Assembly (NCBI GenBank): GCA_021773975.1
Contig: JAJFJN010000046.1
Coordinates: forward strand, 94,281-158,280
From: Gammaproteobacteria bacterium
GTDB taxonomy: Bacteria > Pseudomonadota > Gammaproteobacteria > Chromatiales > Chromatiaceae
Length of the DNA stretch: 64,000 bases
Direction: 5' to 3'
Position 1 is the stretch's first letter. Each line of letters starts with the position of its first letter. The notes under the pieces were generated by a model. It was not told the DNA's origin. It searched no databases and saw only the letters and a program-made list of their open reading frames with translations. Both the position numbers and the translations under genes were made by a program. This document shows positions 1 to 9,981 of this stretch, piece after piece.

Positions 1-852
1 ACCCATGCACAGCTTAATAAAATTATTAAACTCTGGCGAAGAGTCAGTGCGAAACGATATAAGCGTCTGAACAATAGAAATTGAAAGACTCGGATCATAC
101 TTCTGCGCATGGAAATCACTCACTAGCTTTGAATGTATATTTACGTCAGCTATGCGCTCTATTTCGCTACTGAGCTTATCAATGTCAAAGTTAGTTGTGT
201 TTTTATGGTAAAAACCATCAATTCTATATGCAAAATAAACCAATAGATAAAGACGGCCATTGGTATCATATTGGCGAGCACCCAACAATAACTGCATGAC
301 CTGGCGAATATCATCTCTTAACTGCACATATGGATCCGGATCAAGATTGCTCCCTTGATCCATGAAACAGCCAGATAATTCATTAAGCACACTACCATCC
401 ACCTCAACCAATTCAGTGCTATCTGGCTGCAATAGACAAAGGCGAGCTGCCTCTGGGCAGGATAGTGACATTGATTGCTCTACCTGGCCGTTACTCATAA
501 CTACAATTCGCGGATAATCTTTACATACCCAACCCAGCTTATTTGAGCCGTGCTTTCCATGTAGGTCACATAGGCCATCTTGGTTTAACAGAGGGCAGCG
601 TTCATCACTTTTGATGGATATCACCCCATAAGACCAGTCATTTTCTGCTTTTCTATTGCGTATTAATCTATCTTTTATAGCTTGCTGCTCATCACTTGCT
701 TTTTTATACAATTTTTTAATATTAAAAAATGCTTTTTTCTCAACAGGAATAGCCCATCCATGACAACAATCATCCTCACATTCACTGCCAATACAGCTAA
801 ACTCTGTCATAAATTTCTGAATTAACACCGGGGTTTCAATATTTATCTTCAT
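1..852 (-). CDS. fliB: Flagellin lysine N-methylase, FliB family (partial, cut by window edge)
   Basis: An open frame starts at the ATG at 850-852 and runs for 284 codons to the left edge, so the C-terminus is missing. The N-terminus has a dense cysteine motif (C-x4-C-x3-CC-HGW, residues 20-33). Near residue 85 follows a CPLLNQDGLCDLHG segment, then VCKDYPR and SCPEAARLC. This arrangement is typical of FliB, which methylates lysines of flagellin and is thought to carry an Fe-S cluster. The gene lies 113 bp downstream of flgL on the same strand, where flagellin genes usually follow. No clear ribosome-binding site or FliA promoter was seen. The family call is by motif only; the remote YkgJ-type Cys-cluster family is the alternative. 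Confidence 0.8.
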   Translation of the reverse strand, partial: MKINIETPVLIQKFMTEFSCIGSECEDDCCHGWAIPVEKKAFFNIKKLYKKASDEQQAIKDRLIRNRKAENDWSYGVISIKSDERCPLLNQDGLCDLHGKHGSNKLGWVCKDYPRIVVMSNGQVEQSMSLSCPEAARLCLLQPDSTELVEVDGSVLNELSGCFMDQGSNLDPDPYVQLRDDIRQVMQLLLGARQYDTNGRLYLLVYFAYRIDGFYHKNTTNFDIDKLSSEIERIADVNIHSKLVSDFHAQKYDPSLSISIVQTLISFRTDSSPEFNNFIKLCMG

Positions 853-965
853 AGATTTGCTCTAACTATTATCACTAATAAGCTCACATAAAAAACTTCA
901 CAAAAAACCATCTTTTTATTAAAACCCTATGGACTCCCCAATCCAGCATGGAGCAAATAAACAAC

Positions 966-1874
966 TCAATTTATGTAGTTGAATAATGATAACCCCTGAA
1001 TCTGTGCAAAGCTCTTCTGCGCTGCCTCCAGCGCTATCTGCTGCCTGTTAAAACGTGTAATAGCTTCAGCATAATCAAGATCTTCAATAGTCGAACGGTT
1101 AATCTCCATCGTTGTAATAAAGTCTTCATTAACTACGTTTTGTGTATCAATTGAGTTTAATCGTCCACCAACGCTAGCCAGCATCTGCGTTATATGCTCA
1201 AACGCCCGGTCTAGATCATCAAGCCGTGAAGCTGGACTTGTAGGAATCTCCAAGTCAGCTGCAATCTGCTCTATCGTTGCAAATATATTCTGCTCAGCCC
1301 CTGCGGCGGCTGTTGGCACACTCATAAATACATCGAATCCATTATCACGATCGACCAATGTGCGGTCACTAGAAATCTTTAACTCACGTCGCCCCATATC
1401 ACCATGGTATGAATAGGCGCCACCACCTAATGTAAAAGGTTTTTCCCGACCTTTAAACCCTGAAAAAAGATAATCACCATTGCCATCCTTTGCATTAGCC
1501 TGACTCAGAATATGCGACTGCATCTCTCGAATTTCAATAGCCAGTAGCTTACGCTGCTCTGGGGAGTATGTATCAGAGCTACCCTGCAGCGCTAACTCTC
1601 TAACCTTTTGTAGTGCATCAGCAGACGACCGCAATGCCACCTCCTCTACCTCAAGGCGACTTTGAGCACGCTCTGCATTTTTTTGATACTGCTTAACTGT
1701 TTCAATGGATCGATTTAACTCCAGTATTCGAACTGACCCAACTGGATCATCAGAAGGACTAAGAACTTTCTTGCCACTGGCTATCTGCTCCTGCGTATAC
1801 CCCATATCTGCCTGCTGCTTCAGCATGCCATTAAGGCCTCGATTAAATAGTGTTTGCGTTGAGATTCGCAGCAT
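966..1874 (-). CDS. flgL: Flagellar hook-filament junction protein FlgL
   Basis: FlgL (HAP3, 302 aa) links the hook-associated protein FlgK to the flagellin filament. The N-terminus MLRISTQTLFNRGLNGM and the following IASGKKVLSPSDDP segment are hallmarks of the flagellin/FlgL coiled-coil D0-D1 region, and the C-terminus ends in the matching helical segment. Length is close to the roughly 300-320 aa typical of the family. A strong GGAGG ribosome-binding site sits just before the ATG at 1874. The gene follows flgK by 2 bp, so it is the last gene of the flgG-L transcription unit. Exported by the flagellar type III apparatus, so it has no signal peptide. Confidence 0.97.
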   Translation of the reverse strand: MLRISTQTLFNRGLNGMLKQQADMGYTQEQIASGKKVLSPSDDPVGSVRILELNRSIETVKQYQKNAERAQSRLEVEEVALRSSADALQKVRELALQGSSDTYSPEQRKLLAIEIREMQSHILSQANAKDGNGDYLFSGFKGREKPFTLGGGAYSYHGDMGRRELKISSDRTLVDRDNGFDVFMSVPTAAAGAEQNIFATIEQIAADLEIPTSPASRLDDLDRAFEHITQMLASVGGRLNSIDTQNVVNEDFITTMEINRSTIEDLDYAEAITRFNRQQIALEAAQKSFAQIQGLSLFNYIN

Positions 1875-1876
1875 AA

Positions 1877-3883
1877 TTACCTCCTTACTGCCGCAAGCAG
1901 CGTATCAAACAAGGTTCCAGCAACTGAAATCACCTGAGCAGAAGCCTGATATGCTTGCTGAAACTTCATTAGGTTCGCTGCCTCTTCATCAAGGTTTACA
2001 CCCGATTTTGAAAGCAGTGATTCCTCATGCCCCTGTAGCAATGTCTCTTGTGAAGAGAAATTCACCTCTGCACTTCGCGTCCTCACACCAACATCTGATA
2101 CCAGTTGTGCATAAATATCCTGAAAAGAGGCTGACCCATTTAACATCACGCCCTCTGTCTGCATTTCAGCTAATGCCAACATATTGCGGTTATCTGAAGT
2201 ACCATCGGTATTGTCTTCAATAAGCAAAACATCACCTACAACAGGCGTTCCCTTTATTTCAAACGTAAGATCACCAAATGCACTAAATTGCGTTGGCTTG
2301 GTTGCAACAGGAAAGCTTTTACCAAACCGATCAGAGGTCGTTGGATCATATAAAATGTAGTTATTCGGCGCTGCTACAGGGCCATTAGCAATAATAAACC
2401 CTGCATTGCCAAACGTATCCGCATCATTAGCAAACGTAAATGCCATCTGCACCCCAACACCCAGTGGGGTGCCTGCCATCGTTGCTATATTTGGCTGGGT
2501 AATACTTGCACCGCCTGCATTTAACGGATTGCCATTTGCATCAGTTCTTTCCGCAGAGCGCAATGGCCCAGCCGCCGCTAGCAGATTAGGGTCATCTATT
2601 AGTGAAACCACACTTTTAGCAGCCGTTCGCATCGGTTGGATTAGAACTGAATCCCCTGCCACCCAAGGGGGGGCACCTGCGGTAAAGGCCAGATTAAGCC
2701 CATCCATGACAGGAGGTGCGGCATCACTAAACACAGGAAAACTAAAATTATCTGAGAGCCGTGTCATAGTCCAGAGGCCACCTCCATTGTAGACTGCCTC
2801 ATAATCACTACTGGTCAAATCAGCAACGGTTGCTGCATCAAAGCTGACATTCACCACGCCATCACCTGTATTGCCCGAATTATTGATGACCAATGAACTT
2901 ATATCTGCAAAAACATTGCCGCCTTGCTGTCCCAGCAGGTCAAGCCCCAACTGATGCTGTGAATTGGTGGCAGAGACAAAACCTGCAGCTGCCAAACCTA
3001 GCTGGTTCTGCCCAGCAGCAAGAAACCCAGAACGAAACTCCAACAAGCCACCCAATTTTCCTCCAGTGATATGACTGGTTACCACCTGAGTTGATGATGA
3101 CACGGTGATGGAGATATCGGGGGATAACACATCCTTTGGATTGGTAGTGGTAGAGAGCATGGATACGTCATCATCAAGAACAAGAGCCTGCCCAGCACCA
3201 GCAAAAACATTATACGCACCGTTATCCTGTTCAAGGACAGAGATACCAACCAGCTTTGAAAGGTCTCTTAACATGATCTCTCGTTGATCTAATAAATCTA
3301 ACGGCAACCCACTATTAGTACTCTCAGCATTAATAATTACATTATTAATTTCTGCAATAGATTGAGTCAGAGAGTTAATATCATTCACCACTTGATCAGC
3401 TTCAGAGTTCACTGCATTTCTGAGTGACTCATATTCTTGAGCCAAATAGTTAAAGCGAGAAGCTAATGTATCGCTTTCAGACAACACTGCCTGCCGTGCA
3501 CCCATTGAAGTGGGATCATCCGCCAGGTTTTGCGCTGCATCATAGAAATCCTGCATCGCGGCATCCAGCCCAGCCTGTGGGTTAGCTAACAGATTATCAA
3601 CTTGACTGGCATACCCCAAGATAGTCTCTTGATAACTGGTAGCTGACTGACCATTACGCACTTGTGTGGCAAGAAAATCATCATAGTAGCGCTCAACACT
3701 GCTGACTCTGGTACCAGACCCTACCCAACCCGTTCCTATGTTTTCAGGTTCCCGAGCTTCAAAACTTGTACGCTGACGACTATAACCTTCCGTATTGGCA
3801 TTAGAGATATTATGGCCCGTTGTGTTCAATGCACGCTGATACGCGAATAAACCCGACGAACCTATATTAAGAAGACTTGCCAT
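1877..3883 (-). CDS. flgK: Flagellar hook-associated protein FlgK
   Basis: FlgK (HAP1) forms the junction above the hook. The N-terminus MASLLNIGSSGLFAYQRALN and the GHNISNANTEGYSRQR motif are diagnostic of the flagellar rod/hook family. The C-terminus, with NLMKFQQAYQASAQVISV followed by LFDTLL, is the conserved terminal helix. The start is placed at the ATG at 3881-3883, because the GGAG ribosome-binding site lies about 6 nt upstream; a GTG four codons earlier overlaps that site. The resulting 668 aa is longer than the roughly 550 aa enterobacterial protein. The extra length lies in the variable surface domain between about residues 270 and 560. Confidence 0.96.
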   Translation of the reverse strand: MASLLNIGSSGLFAYQRALNTTGHNISNANTEGYSRQRTSFEAREPENIGTGWVGSGTRVSSVERYYDDFLATQVRNGQSATSYQETILGYASQVDNLLANPQAGLDAAMQDFYDAAQNLADDPTSMGARQAVLSESDTLASRFNYLAQEYESLRNAVNSEADQVVNDINSLTQSIAEINNVIINAESTNSGLPLDLLDQREIMLRDLSKLVGISVLEQDNGAYNVFAGAGQALVLDDDVSMLSTTTNPKDVLSPDISITVSSSTQVVTSHITGGKLGGLLEFRSGFLAAGQNQLGLAAAGFVSATNSQHQLGLDLLGQQGGNVFADISSLVINNSGNTGDGVVNVSFDAATVADLTSSDYEAVYNGGGLWTMTRLSDNFSFPVFSDAAPPVMDGLNLAFTAGAPPWVAGDSVLIQPMRTAAKSVVSLIDDPNLLAAAGPLRSAERTDANGNPLNAGGASITQPNIATMAGTPLGVGVQMAFTFANDADTFGNAGFIIANGPVAAPNNYILYDPTTSDRFGKSFPVATKPTQFSAFGDLTFEIKGTPVVGDVLLIEDNTDGTSDNRNMLALAEMQTEGVMLNGSASFQDIYAQLVSDVGVRTRSAEVNFSSQETLLQGHEESLLSKSGVNLDEEAANLMKFQQAYQASAQVISVAGTLFDTLLAAVRR

Positions 3884-3934
3884 AATTAACTCCACCCCCT
3901 TCTTATTAATAGAGAAGGGAGAACTATATACTGT

Positions 3935-4909
3935 CTATAGCGGCACATTTTCCGCTTTATTTAACTGACTAAACGCCTGTCCCATCTCTTTACCATTCAT
4001 GATAGAGGTTATTTTGGTCGCATATTTTGGGTCAGTCGCATAACCTGCTTTCTGCAGCTCTGATAAATAAGTGCCACCATCACCAGAGCAATTCAGTGCG
4101 GCCTCATACCGAGGGCTGGCACGCAAAAACTCGACATAATCATTAAAACTATCTGCAAATGAGTCATATGCCCTAAAATTAGCTCGCTTCTTTACAACCG
4201 TTCCCTGTTCATATTCAAGGGTATCCACCGCTACCTTGTCTCCACTCCAACGATGATCTGCCTTGATATTAAACAGGTTATGACTGCTGGTTCCATCTGC
4301 ATGGCGAGTCACGTGTCGGCCCCAGCCAGTTTCTAAGGCAGCTTGCGCAATCAATGCGTGGGGATCCTGCCCAAGTTTTCCCGCAGCCTTCTGAGCCAGA
4401 GGCCATAAGTGATGCAAAAAAGCTTCAGGTGAATCTAATTCAGGCTCTGATTTCAAATTGGCGATCTTCGCCTGCTGACTTGTATTAGCAGGAGAAGCAG
4501 CAGATGCCACCAATGGTGATGCTGCAGATGGTTTGATTGATACTGGAACGGCCCTTATTGCCTGTTGACGGTATGCCTCCAATCCTTTTCCTGAGCCAGG
4601 TTCTACCTGGCTACCTGCGCCACCCAATTGCCGTTTAATAACATCAGCCAATCCCAAACCCCCACTCTTCGCCAGATGAATCGCAATCTGTTGATCATAC
4701 ATATCTCGATAGAAGAGCGATTGATCACTATCCATCATCTCTTCGCCAGAGCTAGCTTGACGCATGCTTTTTAGCATCATCTGCATCATCACAGCTTCAA
4801 ACTGCTGAGCCGTCTCTTCCAGTGCATCACCAGAATCTTTCTGGGCAGCCGTTCTTAGTTTGGCAAGCCCTTGAAAATCGGTATAAACGCGGGTATCGGC
4901 GGAATACAT
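3935..4909 (-). CDS. flgJ: Peptidoglycan hydrolase FlgJ
   Basis: FlgJ is a periplasmic rod-assembly factor that opens the cell wall for the growing rod. The N-terminal half (residues about 25-95, with FEAVMMQMMLKSMRQA) is the rod-binding domain. A Ala/Ser/Pro-rich linker follows (about 105-160), then a glucosaminidase domain with AALETGWGRH, where Glu193 is the likely catalytic acid, and SHNLFNIKA. At 324 aa it is the two-domain form typical of gammaproteobacteria. Its ATG overlaps the flgI stop codon by one base (TAATG at 4909), which suggests translational coupling. Confidence 0.96.
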   Translation of the reverse strand: MYSADTRVYTDFQGLAKLRTAAQKDSGDALEETAQQFEAVMMQMMLKSMRQASSGEEMMDSDQSLFYRDMYDQQIAIHLAKSGGLGLADVIKRQLGGAGSQVEPGSGKGLEAYRQQAIRAVPVSIKPSAASPLVASAASPANTSQQAKIANLKSEPELDSPEAFLHHLWPLAQKAAGKLGQDPHALIAQAALETGWGRHVTRHADGTSSHNLFNIKADHRWSGDKVAVDTLEYEQGTVVKKRANFRAYDSFADSFNDYVEFLRASPRYEAALNCSGDGGTYLSELQKAGYATDPKYATKITSIMNGKEMGQAFSQLNKAENVPL

Positions 4910-6045
4910 TAGATGATAACCAACTCAGCTCTCAGCGCACCAGCCTGTTTTAGCGCCTCAAGTATGGCTACCAAATCACTTGGTCCAGCGCCTACTTCAT
5001 TCACGGCTCGTACTACTTCATCCAGTGTTACACCTGGATCAAAAACAAACATGCGTTGTCCCGACTCCTCCACAGTTACATCAGAGTTAGGCGTAGTAGT
5101 CGTGGTTCCACCAGCAAAAGCATTAGGCTGAGAGACATCCAGACTCTCACTAATCGTCACTGTCATACTGCCGTGTGAAACCGCTGCTGGTGATACACGC
5201 ACCTGGCTGCTGATAACAACCGTTCCAGTGCGTGAGTTAACTATAATGCGAGCAGGCGCTTCATCTGGAATCACTTCAAGATTCTCAATCATAGAGACAA
5301 AGCTAACACGCTGGGATATATTCAATGGTGCACTCACCACAATGGATGTCGCATCAACTGGATGTGATGTACCTGGCCCAATGGTGCGATTTATTGATTC
5401 ACTAAGGCGCCTTGCTGTCGTGAAATCAGATTGATTTAGATTTAAAGTAAATGCATTACCATTTGCAAATGGGGATGGAACAGAGCGCTCTACGGAGGCC
5501 CCACCTGGAATACGGCCAACACTGGGATTATTTATAGTTATCTTGGAACCATCAGCACCCGCAGCGCTTAAACCACCCACAACCAGGTTACCCTGTGCCA
5601 TTGCATAGATCTTTCCATTAACACCTTTCAGCGGTGTCATTAATAAACTACCACCACGCAAACTTTTTGCATCACCAATAGAGGAAACAGTAATGTCAAT
5701 TTTCTGACCTGGTTTTGAAAATGCTGGGAGATCCGCATGTACTGTCACTGCTGCCACATTTTTGGGCTTTATTGAAGTACCTGGTGGTACCACGATACCA
5801 AGATTGTTCAACATGGTTTTCAGACTCTGCTCAGTGAATGGAGATGAGTTGACCTTATCACCACTGCCATTCAATCCAACCACCAATCCATAACCCAGTA
5901 GCTGGTTACTTCGCACACCTGCAATTGAGGCAAGGTCTTTAATACGCTCTGCCTGCACCGCACCACTCAACATGATTAATAACACAGCCAAAAGTAACGT
6001 TCTAAGAATATTACTCACTGAAAAACCTATCTTGTACTGCTTCAT
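4909..6045 (-). CDS. flgI: Flagellar P-ring protein FlgI
   Basis: FlgI (378 aa) polymerises into the P ring around the rod in the peptidoglycan layer. A Sec signal peptide covers about residues 1-32 (hydrophobic core [13 protein letters not shown], then VQA cleavage). Mature sequence features [20 protein letters not shown] and [12 protein letters not shown] are near-invariant in FlgI. The C-terminus [21 protein letters not shown] is also typical. A GGGGT ribosome-binding site precedes the ATG. It is the middle gene of flgH-flgI-flgJ, and stop/start coupled to flgJ. Confidence 0.97.
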   Translation of the reverse strand: MKQYKIGFSVSNILRTLLLAVLLIMLSGAVQAERIKDLASIAGVRSNQLLGYGLVVGLNGSGDKVNSSPFTEQSLKTMLNNLGIVVPPGTSIKPKNVAAVTVHADLPAFSKPGQKIDITVSSIGDAKSLRGGSLLMTPLKGVNGKIYAMAQGNLVVGGLSAAGADGSKITINNPSVGRIPGGASVERSVPSPFANGNAFTLNLNQSDFTTARRLSESINRTIGPGTSHPVDATSIVVSAPLNISQRVSFVSMIENLEVIPDEAPARIIVNSRTGTVVISSQVRVSPAAVSHGSMTVTISESLDVSQPNAFAGGTTTTTPNSDVTVEESGQRMFVFDPGVTLDEVVRAVNEVGAGPSDLVAILEALKQAGALRAELVII

Positions 6046-6078
6046 TGCATACCCCTTATCAGAGATGCCAAATAAAAT

Positions 6079-6786
6079 TTAGAATGGGAAGAGCGCGCTA
6101 ATAAAAAACTTAGCTAACCAGCCCATTGCATTAGCCGAGGCAATCGGACCATCGCCAACATAGACAATGGTTGGATCAGCCATCTTGGTCGACAATACTG
6201 TATTGGTTGAATCAATATCAGCCGGACGCACCACACCTGAGATCTTTACATACTCATTACCCTGGTTAATGCCAATGCGTTTCTCACCACGCACCATCAT
6301 GTAACCATTAGGTAACACCTCGATTACGGTGACCGTAATATCACCTGTTAATTTATTACTTTGGGAGCTGTCACCATCACCTGCAAAATCTGATGCTGAA
6401 CTTAGGCTGGTTCCAAGACCCAAATTTTTTGTCACCGACAGTGGCAACATGCCAGGAAGTGTTAATTGGGGAGATGCGCCCAAAATAGAAGGATTTGTTA
6501 CAGATGTTGTATTGGTTCTGGATACAGCAGTTGATGCGGTCTTTGTGGCATCTGTCTTCTCTATTAATTTAACCGTTAACAAATCACCCACTCTGCGGGC
6601 GCGCATATCTTCAAACCATGAAACCTGAAAACCTGGCTGATAAATTGCACCATTACCCTGTGGCTCAGGCGGCGGAACTACAGGGCGCGCCGGTGCATAA
6701 TCAGGATCACGCTTGGGAGCTGAATTACAGCCCGTCAACGAGATGAGCGCAAGTGTAACAACAGTGATTGTAATGACTCTTTTCAT
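6079..6786 (-). CDS. flgH: Flagellar L-ring lipoprotein FlgH
   Basis: FlgH forms the outer-membrane L ring. The start is placed at the ATG at 6784-6786, eight bases after a GGTGG ribosome-binding site; an upstream in-frame start seven codons earlier has none. The resulting 235-aa protein begins MKRVITITVVTLALISLTGC, a lipoprotein signal peptide with lipobox LTGC, so the mature N-terminus is an acylated Cys20. The core GDLLTVKLIEKTDATKTAST and the C-terminal MGWLAKFFISALFPF match the family. It is placed between flgG and flgI as in most gammaproteobacteria. Confidence 0.96.
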   Translation of the reverse strand: MKRVITITVVTLALISLTGCNSAPKRDPDYAPARPVVPPPEPQGNGAIYQPGFQVSWFEDMRARRVGDLLTVKLIEKTDATKTASTAVSRTNTTSVTNPSILGASPQLTLPGMLPLSVTKNLGLGTSLSSASDFAGDGDSSQSNKLTGDITVTVIEVLPNGYMMVRGEKRIGINQGNEYVKISGVVRPADIDSTNTVLSTKMADPTIVYVGDGPIASANAMGWLAKFFISALFPF

Positions 6787-6815
6787 AACGGCGCCCACCT
6801 CTATCAACTTATAAC

Positions 6816-7601
6816 TTAAAGCTGATTGCTTACGTAAGATAACATCTCATCTGTCGTTGAGATGGCCTTTGAGTTCATCTCATAAGCACGCTGGGTTTCG
6901 ATCATATTCACCATCTCTTCCACAACATTGACATTTGAGCTTTCAAGCATATTTTGATTAACGGTGCCTAAGCCATCTATCCCTGGTGTGCCCGTTGTTG
7001 GTGCTCCACTCGCTGCTGATTCACGAAACAAATTTCCGCCTATCGCTTCCAGTCCAGCATAATTTATAAAATCGGCTGTTTGCACCGTACCAATCTGCGT
7101 AGGCGTTGTGCTACCTGCAACCAGTGCAGAAACGGTGCCATCCGTACCAATAGTCATACTGAGTGTATTATCAGGAACAGTTATGGCAGGCTCAATGGGA
7201 TAGCCATTTGCATTTACCACCTCTCCACTGGAACTCAAGCTAAATGATCCATCACGGGTATAAACAATGCTGCCATCAGGGTGCAGAATTTGAAGCATTC
7301 CACGCCCTTGTATCGCTACATCAAACGAATTTTCTGTTTGTATGAGATTGCCCTGCGCATGAATTTTTTCTGTGGCAACAGTACGTACACCTGTACCCAG
7401 CGCAAGCCCTGATGGGAGTTGAGTATCCTGGGAAGATTGAGCACCTACCTGGCGGATATTTTGATAAATCAGATCTTCAAATTTTGCACGATCACGCTTG
7501 AATCCGGTTGTATTCGCGTTAGCCAGGTTATTGGAGATAACCGACATACGTGTCTGCTGTGCATCAAGACCTGTTTTTGCAACCCAAAGTGGTCTGAACA
7601 T
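6816..7601 (-). CDS. flgG: Flagellar distal rod protein FlgG
   Basis: FlgG (261 aa) builds the distal rod. The N-terminus [19 protein letters not shown] followed by [16 protein letters not shown] is the family signature, and the C-terminal [20 protein letters not shown] is the terminal helix shared by rod and hook proteins. Length matches the usual 260-262 aa. Unlike the other genes of the cluster it is separated from its upstream neighbour (flgF) by 175 bp. That gap contains a sigma-54 promoter candidate at 7713-7727, so flgG likely heads a flgGHIJKL transcription unit. Confidence 0.97.
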   Translation of the reverse strand: MFRPLWVAKTGLDAQQTRMSVISNNLANANTTGFKRDRAKFEDLIYQNIRQVGAQSSQDTQLPSGLALGTGVRTVATEKIHAQGNLIQTENSFDVAIQGRGMLQILHPDGSIVYTRDGSFSLSSSGEVVNANGYPIEPAITVPDNTLSMTIGTDGTVSALVAGSTTPTQIGTVQTADFINYAGLEAIGGNLFRESAASGAPTTGTPGIDGLGTVNQNMLESSNVNVVEEMVNMIETQRAYEMNSKAISTTDEMLSYVSNQL

Positions 7602-7712
7602 ATCTTAAATCCTCTACTTATCTGGCGAGTTATTTAATCAACCAACATTCACCAGAGCCTATATTTACAAGTTTGTTTATTAGTCAAACAACTGACTCAT
7701 ATAAAGTAACCT

Positions 7713-7727
7713 GCAAATTACCTGCCA
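7713..7727 (-). promoter_or_regulatory. Sigma-54 (RpoN) promoter candidate for flgG
   Basis: On the minus strand this reads TGGCAGGTAATTTGC. It has the GG and GC elements at exactly 10-bp spacing and matches the TGGCAC-N5-TTGC consensus at nearly all key positions. Transcription would start near 7701, about 100 bases before the flgG ATG. A short inverted repeat, AGTCA-N6-TGACT (7682-7697), lies in the predicted leader and could be an activator site. This is a pattern match only. Confidence 0.7.
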
Positions 7728-7776
7728 AGTTTTAGGCCATTTTTAAGTAAAGTATTTAATCTACGTTAATAGCCCA

Positions 7777-8514
7777 TTATGACTTTAATATTGCGGCTGA
7801 AGCAGCATCTGTCTCTTCAGCTGTCTTCATCATTTTTACTTGCATCTCAAATTTGCGAGCCAGCTCTATCATATCCACCAAGGCATTTACTGTATTAACA
7901 TTGCTGGATTCCAATGAACCTGTTGTTAGACGCGCATCGGCATCTGCTACCACTGGCACTCCTTGTTTAAGACGAATGAGTCCATCCATTCCTTTTTCCA
8001 ATTCTGCCTTCTGAGGCGTTGCCAGTTTAATACGATCCACTACGGCTAATTCATTGGCGCCCTGCCCCAGTGGACGAATGGATATGGTTCCATCTGTAGC
8101 AATCTCAATCTTTTCAGCAGGGGGAATAGCAATGGGCCCGTTATTGCCGAGTACCGGCAATCCTGTGCCGGTCATTAATAATCCATTAGCGTCAATCTGT
8201 AAATCCCCTGCGCGTGTCATCGCCTCACTGCCATCTTTTGACTGTACAGCCATCCAGCTATCACCCGTTACTGCAATATCAAGATCGCGACCTGTTGCCT
8301 GTATGTTGCCACGTGTAAAGTCAATATTTGGACGTTCACTCAAGGCATACACACGCGTCGGAAATCCATTTCCAAATACCGGCATACTACGAAACTGCTG
8401 TAGATCAGACAAAAAACCTGTCGTATTGGCATTTGCCAAATTATTACTGTTGGCACTCTGAGCTAACATCGTCTCAGAGGCACCACTCATTGCAACATAA
8501 AGCATGCGATCCAT
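7777..8514 (-). CDS. flgF: Flagellar proximal rod protein FlgF
   Basis: FlgF (245 aa) is a proximal rod subunit. It carries the rod-family N-terminal motif [19 protein letters not shown] and the C-terminal ALVDMIELARKFEMQVKMM helix. The central domain (GRDLDIAVTGDSWMAVQ) is the FlgE/F/G-type core. Length matches the family. It follows flgE by 33 bp on the same strand and is the last gene of the flgB-F group, before the 175-bp gap with an internal promoter. Confidence 0.95.
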   Translation of the reverse strand: MDRMLYVAMSGASETMLAQSANSNNLANANTTGFLSDLQQFRSMPVFGNGFPTRVYALSERPNIDFTRGNIQATGRDLDIAVTGDSWMAVQSKDGSEAMTRAGDLQIDANGLLMTGTGLPVLGNNGPIAIPPAEKIEIATDGTISIRPLGQGANELAVVDRIKLATPQKAELEKGMDGLIRLKQGVPVVADADARLTTGSLESSNVNTVNALVDMIELARKFEMQVKMMKTAEETDAASAAILKS

Positions 8515-8547
8515 TTGTCTCTGCCTAATCAGTGGTTTTAACTTTTA

Positions 8548-9957
8548 CTAACGAATCATGTTGATAACAGTTTGCGTTATCGTATCCGCTGCACTAATAA
8601 CTTGGGCATTAGCTTGGAAATTTCTTTGCGCTGAAATTAGATTAACCAACTGCGCTGCCACATCTACGTTTGAACCCTCTAACGCGCCCGATTGAATCAA
8701 TCCAAGACTGGATGTACCCGGCTTCCCCGTTTGTGGGCCACCCGATGAAAAACTCTCAGCCCAGTTTGTATCACCTACCTGCTGCAGTCCTTGTTGGTTA
8801 TTAAAACGAGTCAACGCAACCATACCCAAGGCCAGCGATTGTCCATTGGTAAAACGAGCAAACACTACACCTGTCTTATCAATATCCAGCCCACTGAGCA
8901 GACCACTGGAGTAGCCATCCTGAGTCAGGTTATTAACGCCAAATGATGAGCCATACTGTGTAGATGCACCAAAACTAACCGTGGTATTCAAAAGAGCTGC
9001 ATCGCCAGGATTAGCTGTAGAAGGATGAAAATCAAAGTCTGGGTAAGACGCAATTGTGCTGAGCGGCGCTCCACCCGTACCCGCACTTGTTAACCTACCG
9101 CTTCCATCAAACTGTAAAGTTGAATAGTAGCTATCAGCTCCCACTGCGACATTATCATCATCAACACCAACAAAAACATCATTACCTTCGTTATCTGCAG
9201 TTTGCAGATAGGCATGCCACAGGCCTGCTGCAGGCTGCTTTACAAAAAAGTAGGTGGCCGGATGGCTATTGCCCAGAGAATCATAGATCGTAGTTGAGGT
9301 GGTATGGTTATACTGGTCAGGTGATGGATTAGGTGAAAACTCACCCGCATTAACCGCAGGTGGCAGAGCGGTTGTAGCCACATAAGCACCCGGATTTGTA
9401 GTATTCGGAGCTGCTTCATTGGAATCCAGGTTGACCGACACGGTAGCACTTTCAGTCGCAGCGGGTGCACCCGCCTGTATAGGCAACTGTAACCCGGTTA
9501 CTCCACCTAGAAACTCAGGGTTACCATTAGCATCTTCCACCACCTTGCCTGTGCTTGCGTCAATCCGGGATGGAAAAACCTGTAGCCGCTGACCCGCATG
9601 ATTTACAACATAGCTATCACGATCCACACTAAAGGCACCTGACCGCGTATATTCATACGTAGCACTACCATCCGGGGCGCCTAATAGAAAAAAGCCCTCG
9701 CCACTCACTGCCATATCTAAACTATTGCCGGTAAAGTCCACGTTACCCTGGCTAAACTGTTGCGCAACACGCGAGACACGTACGCCTCGTCCTGATGAAT
9801 TGGTGCTCACATCCTGGATTGAGCTGGCATAAAGATCAGCAAACTCTGTACGCGCCTCCTTAAAACCAGAGGTCGCACTATTGGCAATATTATGACCCGT
9901 TACCTGTAGATCAGTTGATGCGGCATTAAGGCCACTAAGTGCAATACGAAAAGGCAT
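8548..9957 (-). CDS. flgE: Flagellar hook protein FlgE
   Basis: FlgE (469 aa) polymerises into the hook. The N-terminus MPFRIALSGLNAASTDLQVT with GHNIANSATSGFKEARTEF and the C-terminus LVNLISAQRNFQANAQVIS are diagnostic. The segments TTSTTIYDSLGNSHPATYFF and LTRFNNQQGLQQVGDTNW are the conserved FlgE internal signatures. It is moderately longer than the 402-aa enterobacterial protein because of an enlarged surface domain. A GGAG ribosome-binding site precedes the ATG at 9957. Secreted through the flagellar type III apparatus and cut off in length by FliK (not in this window). Confidence 0.97.
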   Translation of the reverse strand: MPFRIALSGLNAASTDLQVTGHNIANSATSGFKEARTEFADLYASSIQDVSTNSSGRGVRVSRVAQQFSQGNVDFTGNSLDMAVSGEGFFLLGAPDGSATYEYTRSGAFSVDRDSYVVNHAGQRLQVFPSRIDASTGKVVEDANGNPEFLGGVTGLQLPIQAGAPAATESATVSVNLDSNEAAPNTTNPGAYVATTALPPAVNAGEFSPNPSPDQYNHTTSTTIYDSLGNSHPATYFFVKQPAAGLWHAYLQTADNEGNDVFVGVDDDNVAVGADSYYSTLQFDGSGRLTSAGTGGAPLSTIASYPDFDFHPSTANPGDAALLNTTVSFGASTQYGSSFGVNNLTQDGYSSGLLSGLDIDKTGVVFARFTNGQSLALGMVALTRFNNQQGLQQVGDTNWAESFSSGGPQTGKPGTSSLGLIQSGALEGSNVDVAAQLVNLISAQRNFQANAQVISAADTITQTVINMIR

Positions 9958-9981
9958 ATCGAATCTCCTACTAAATCCTGG

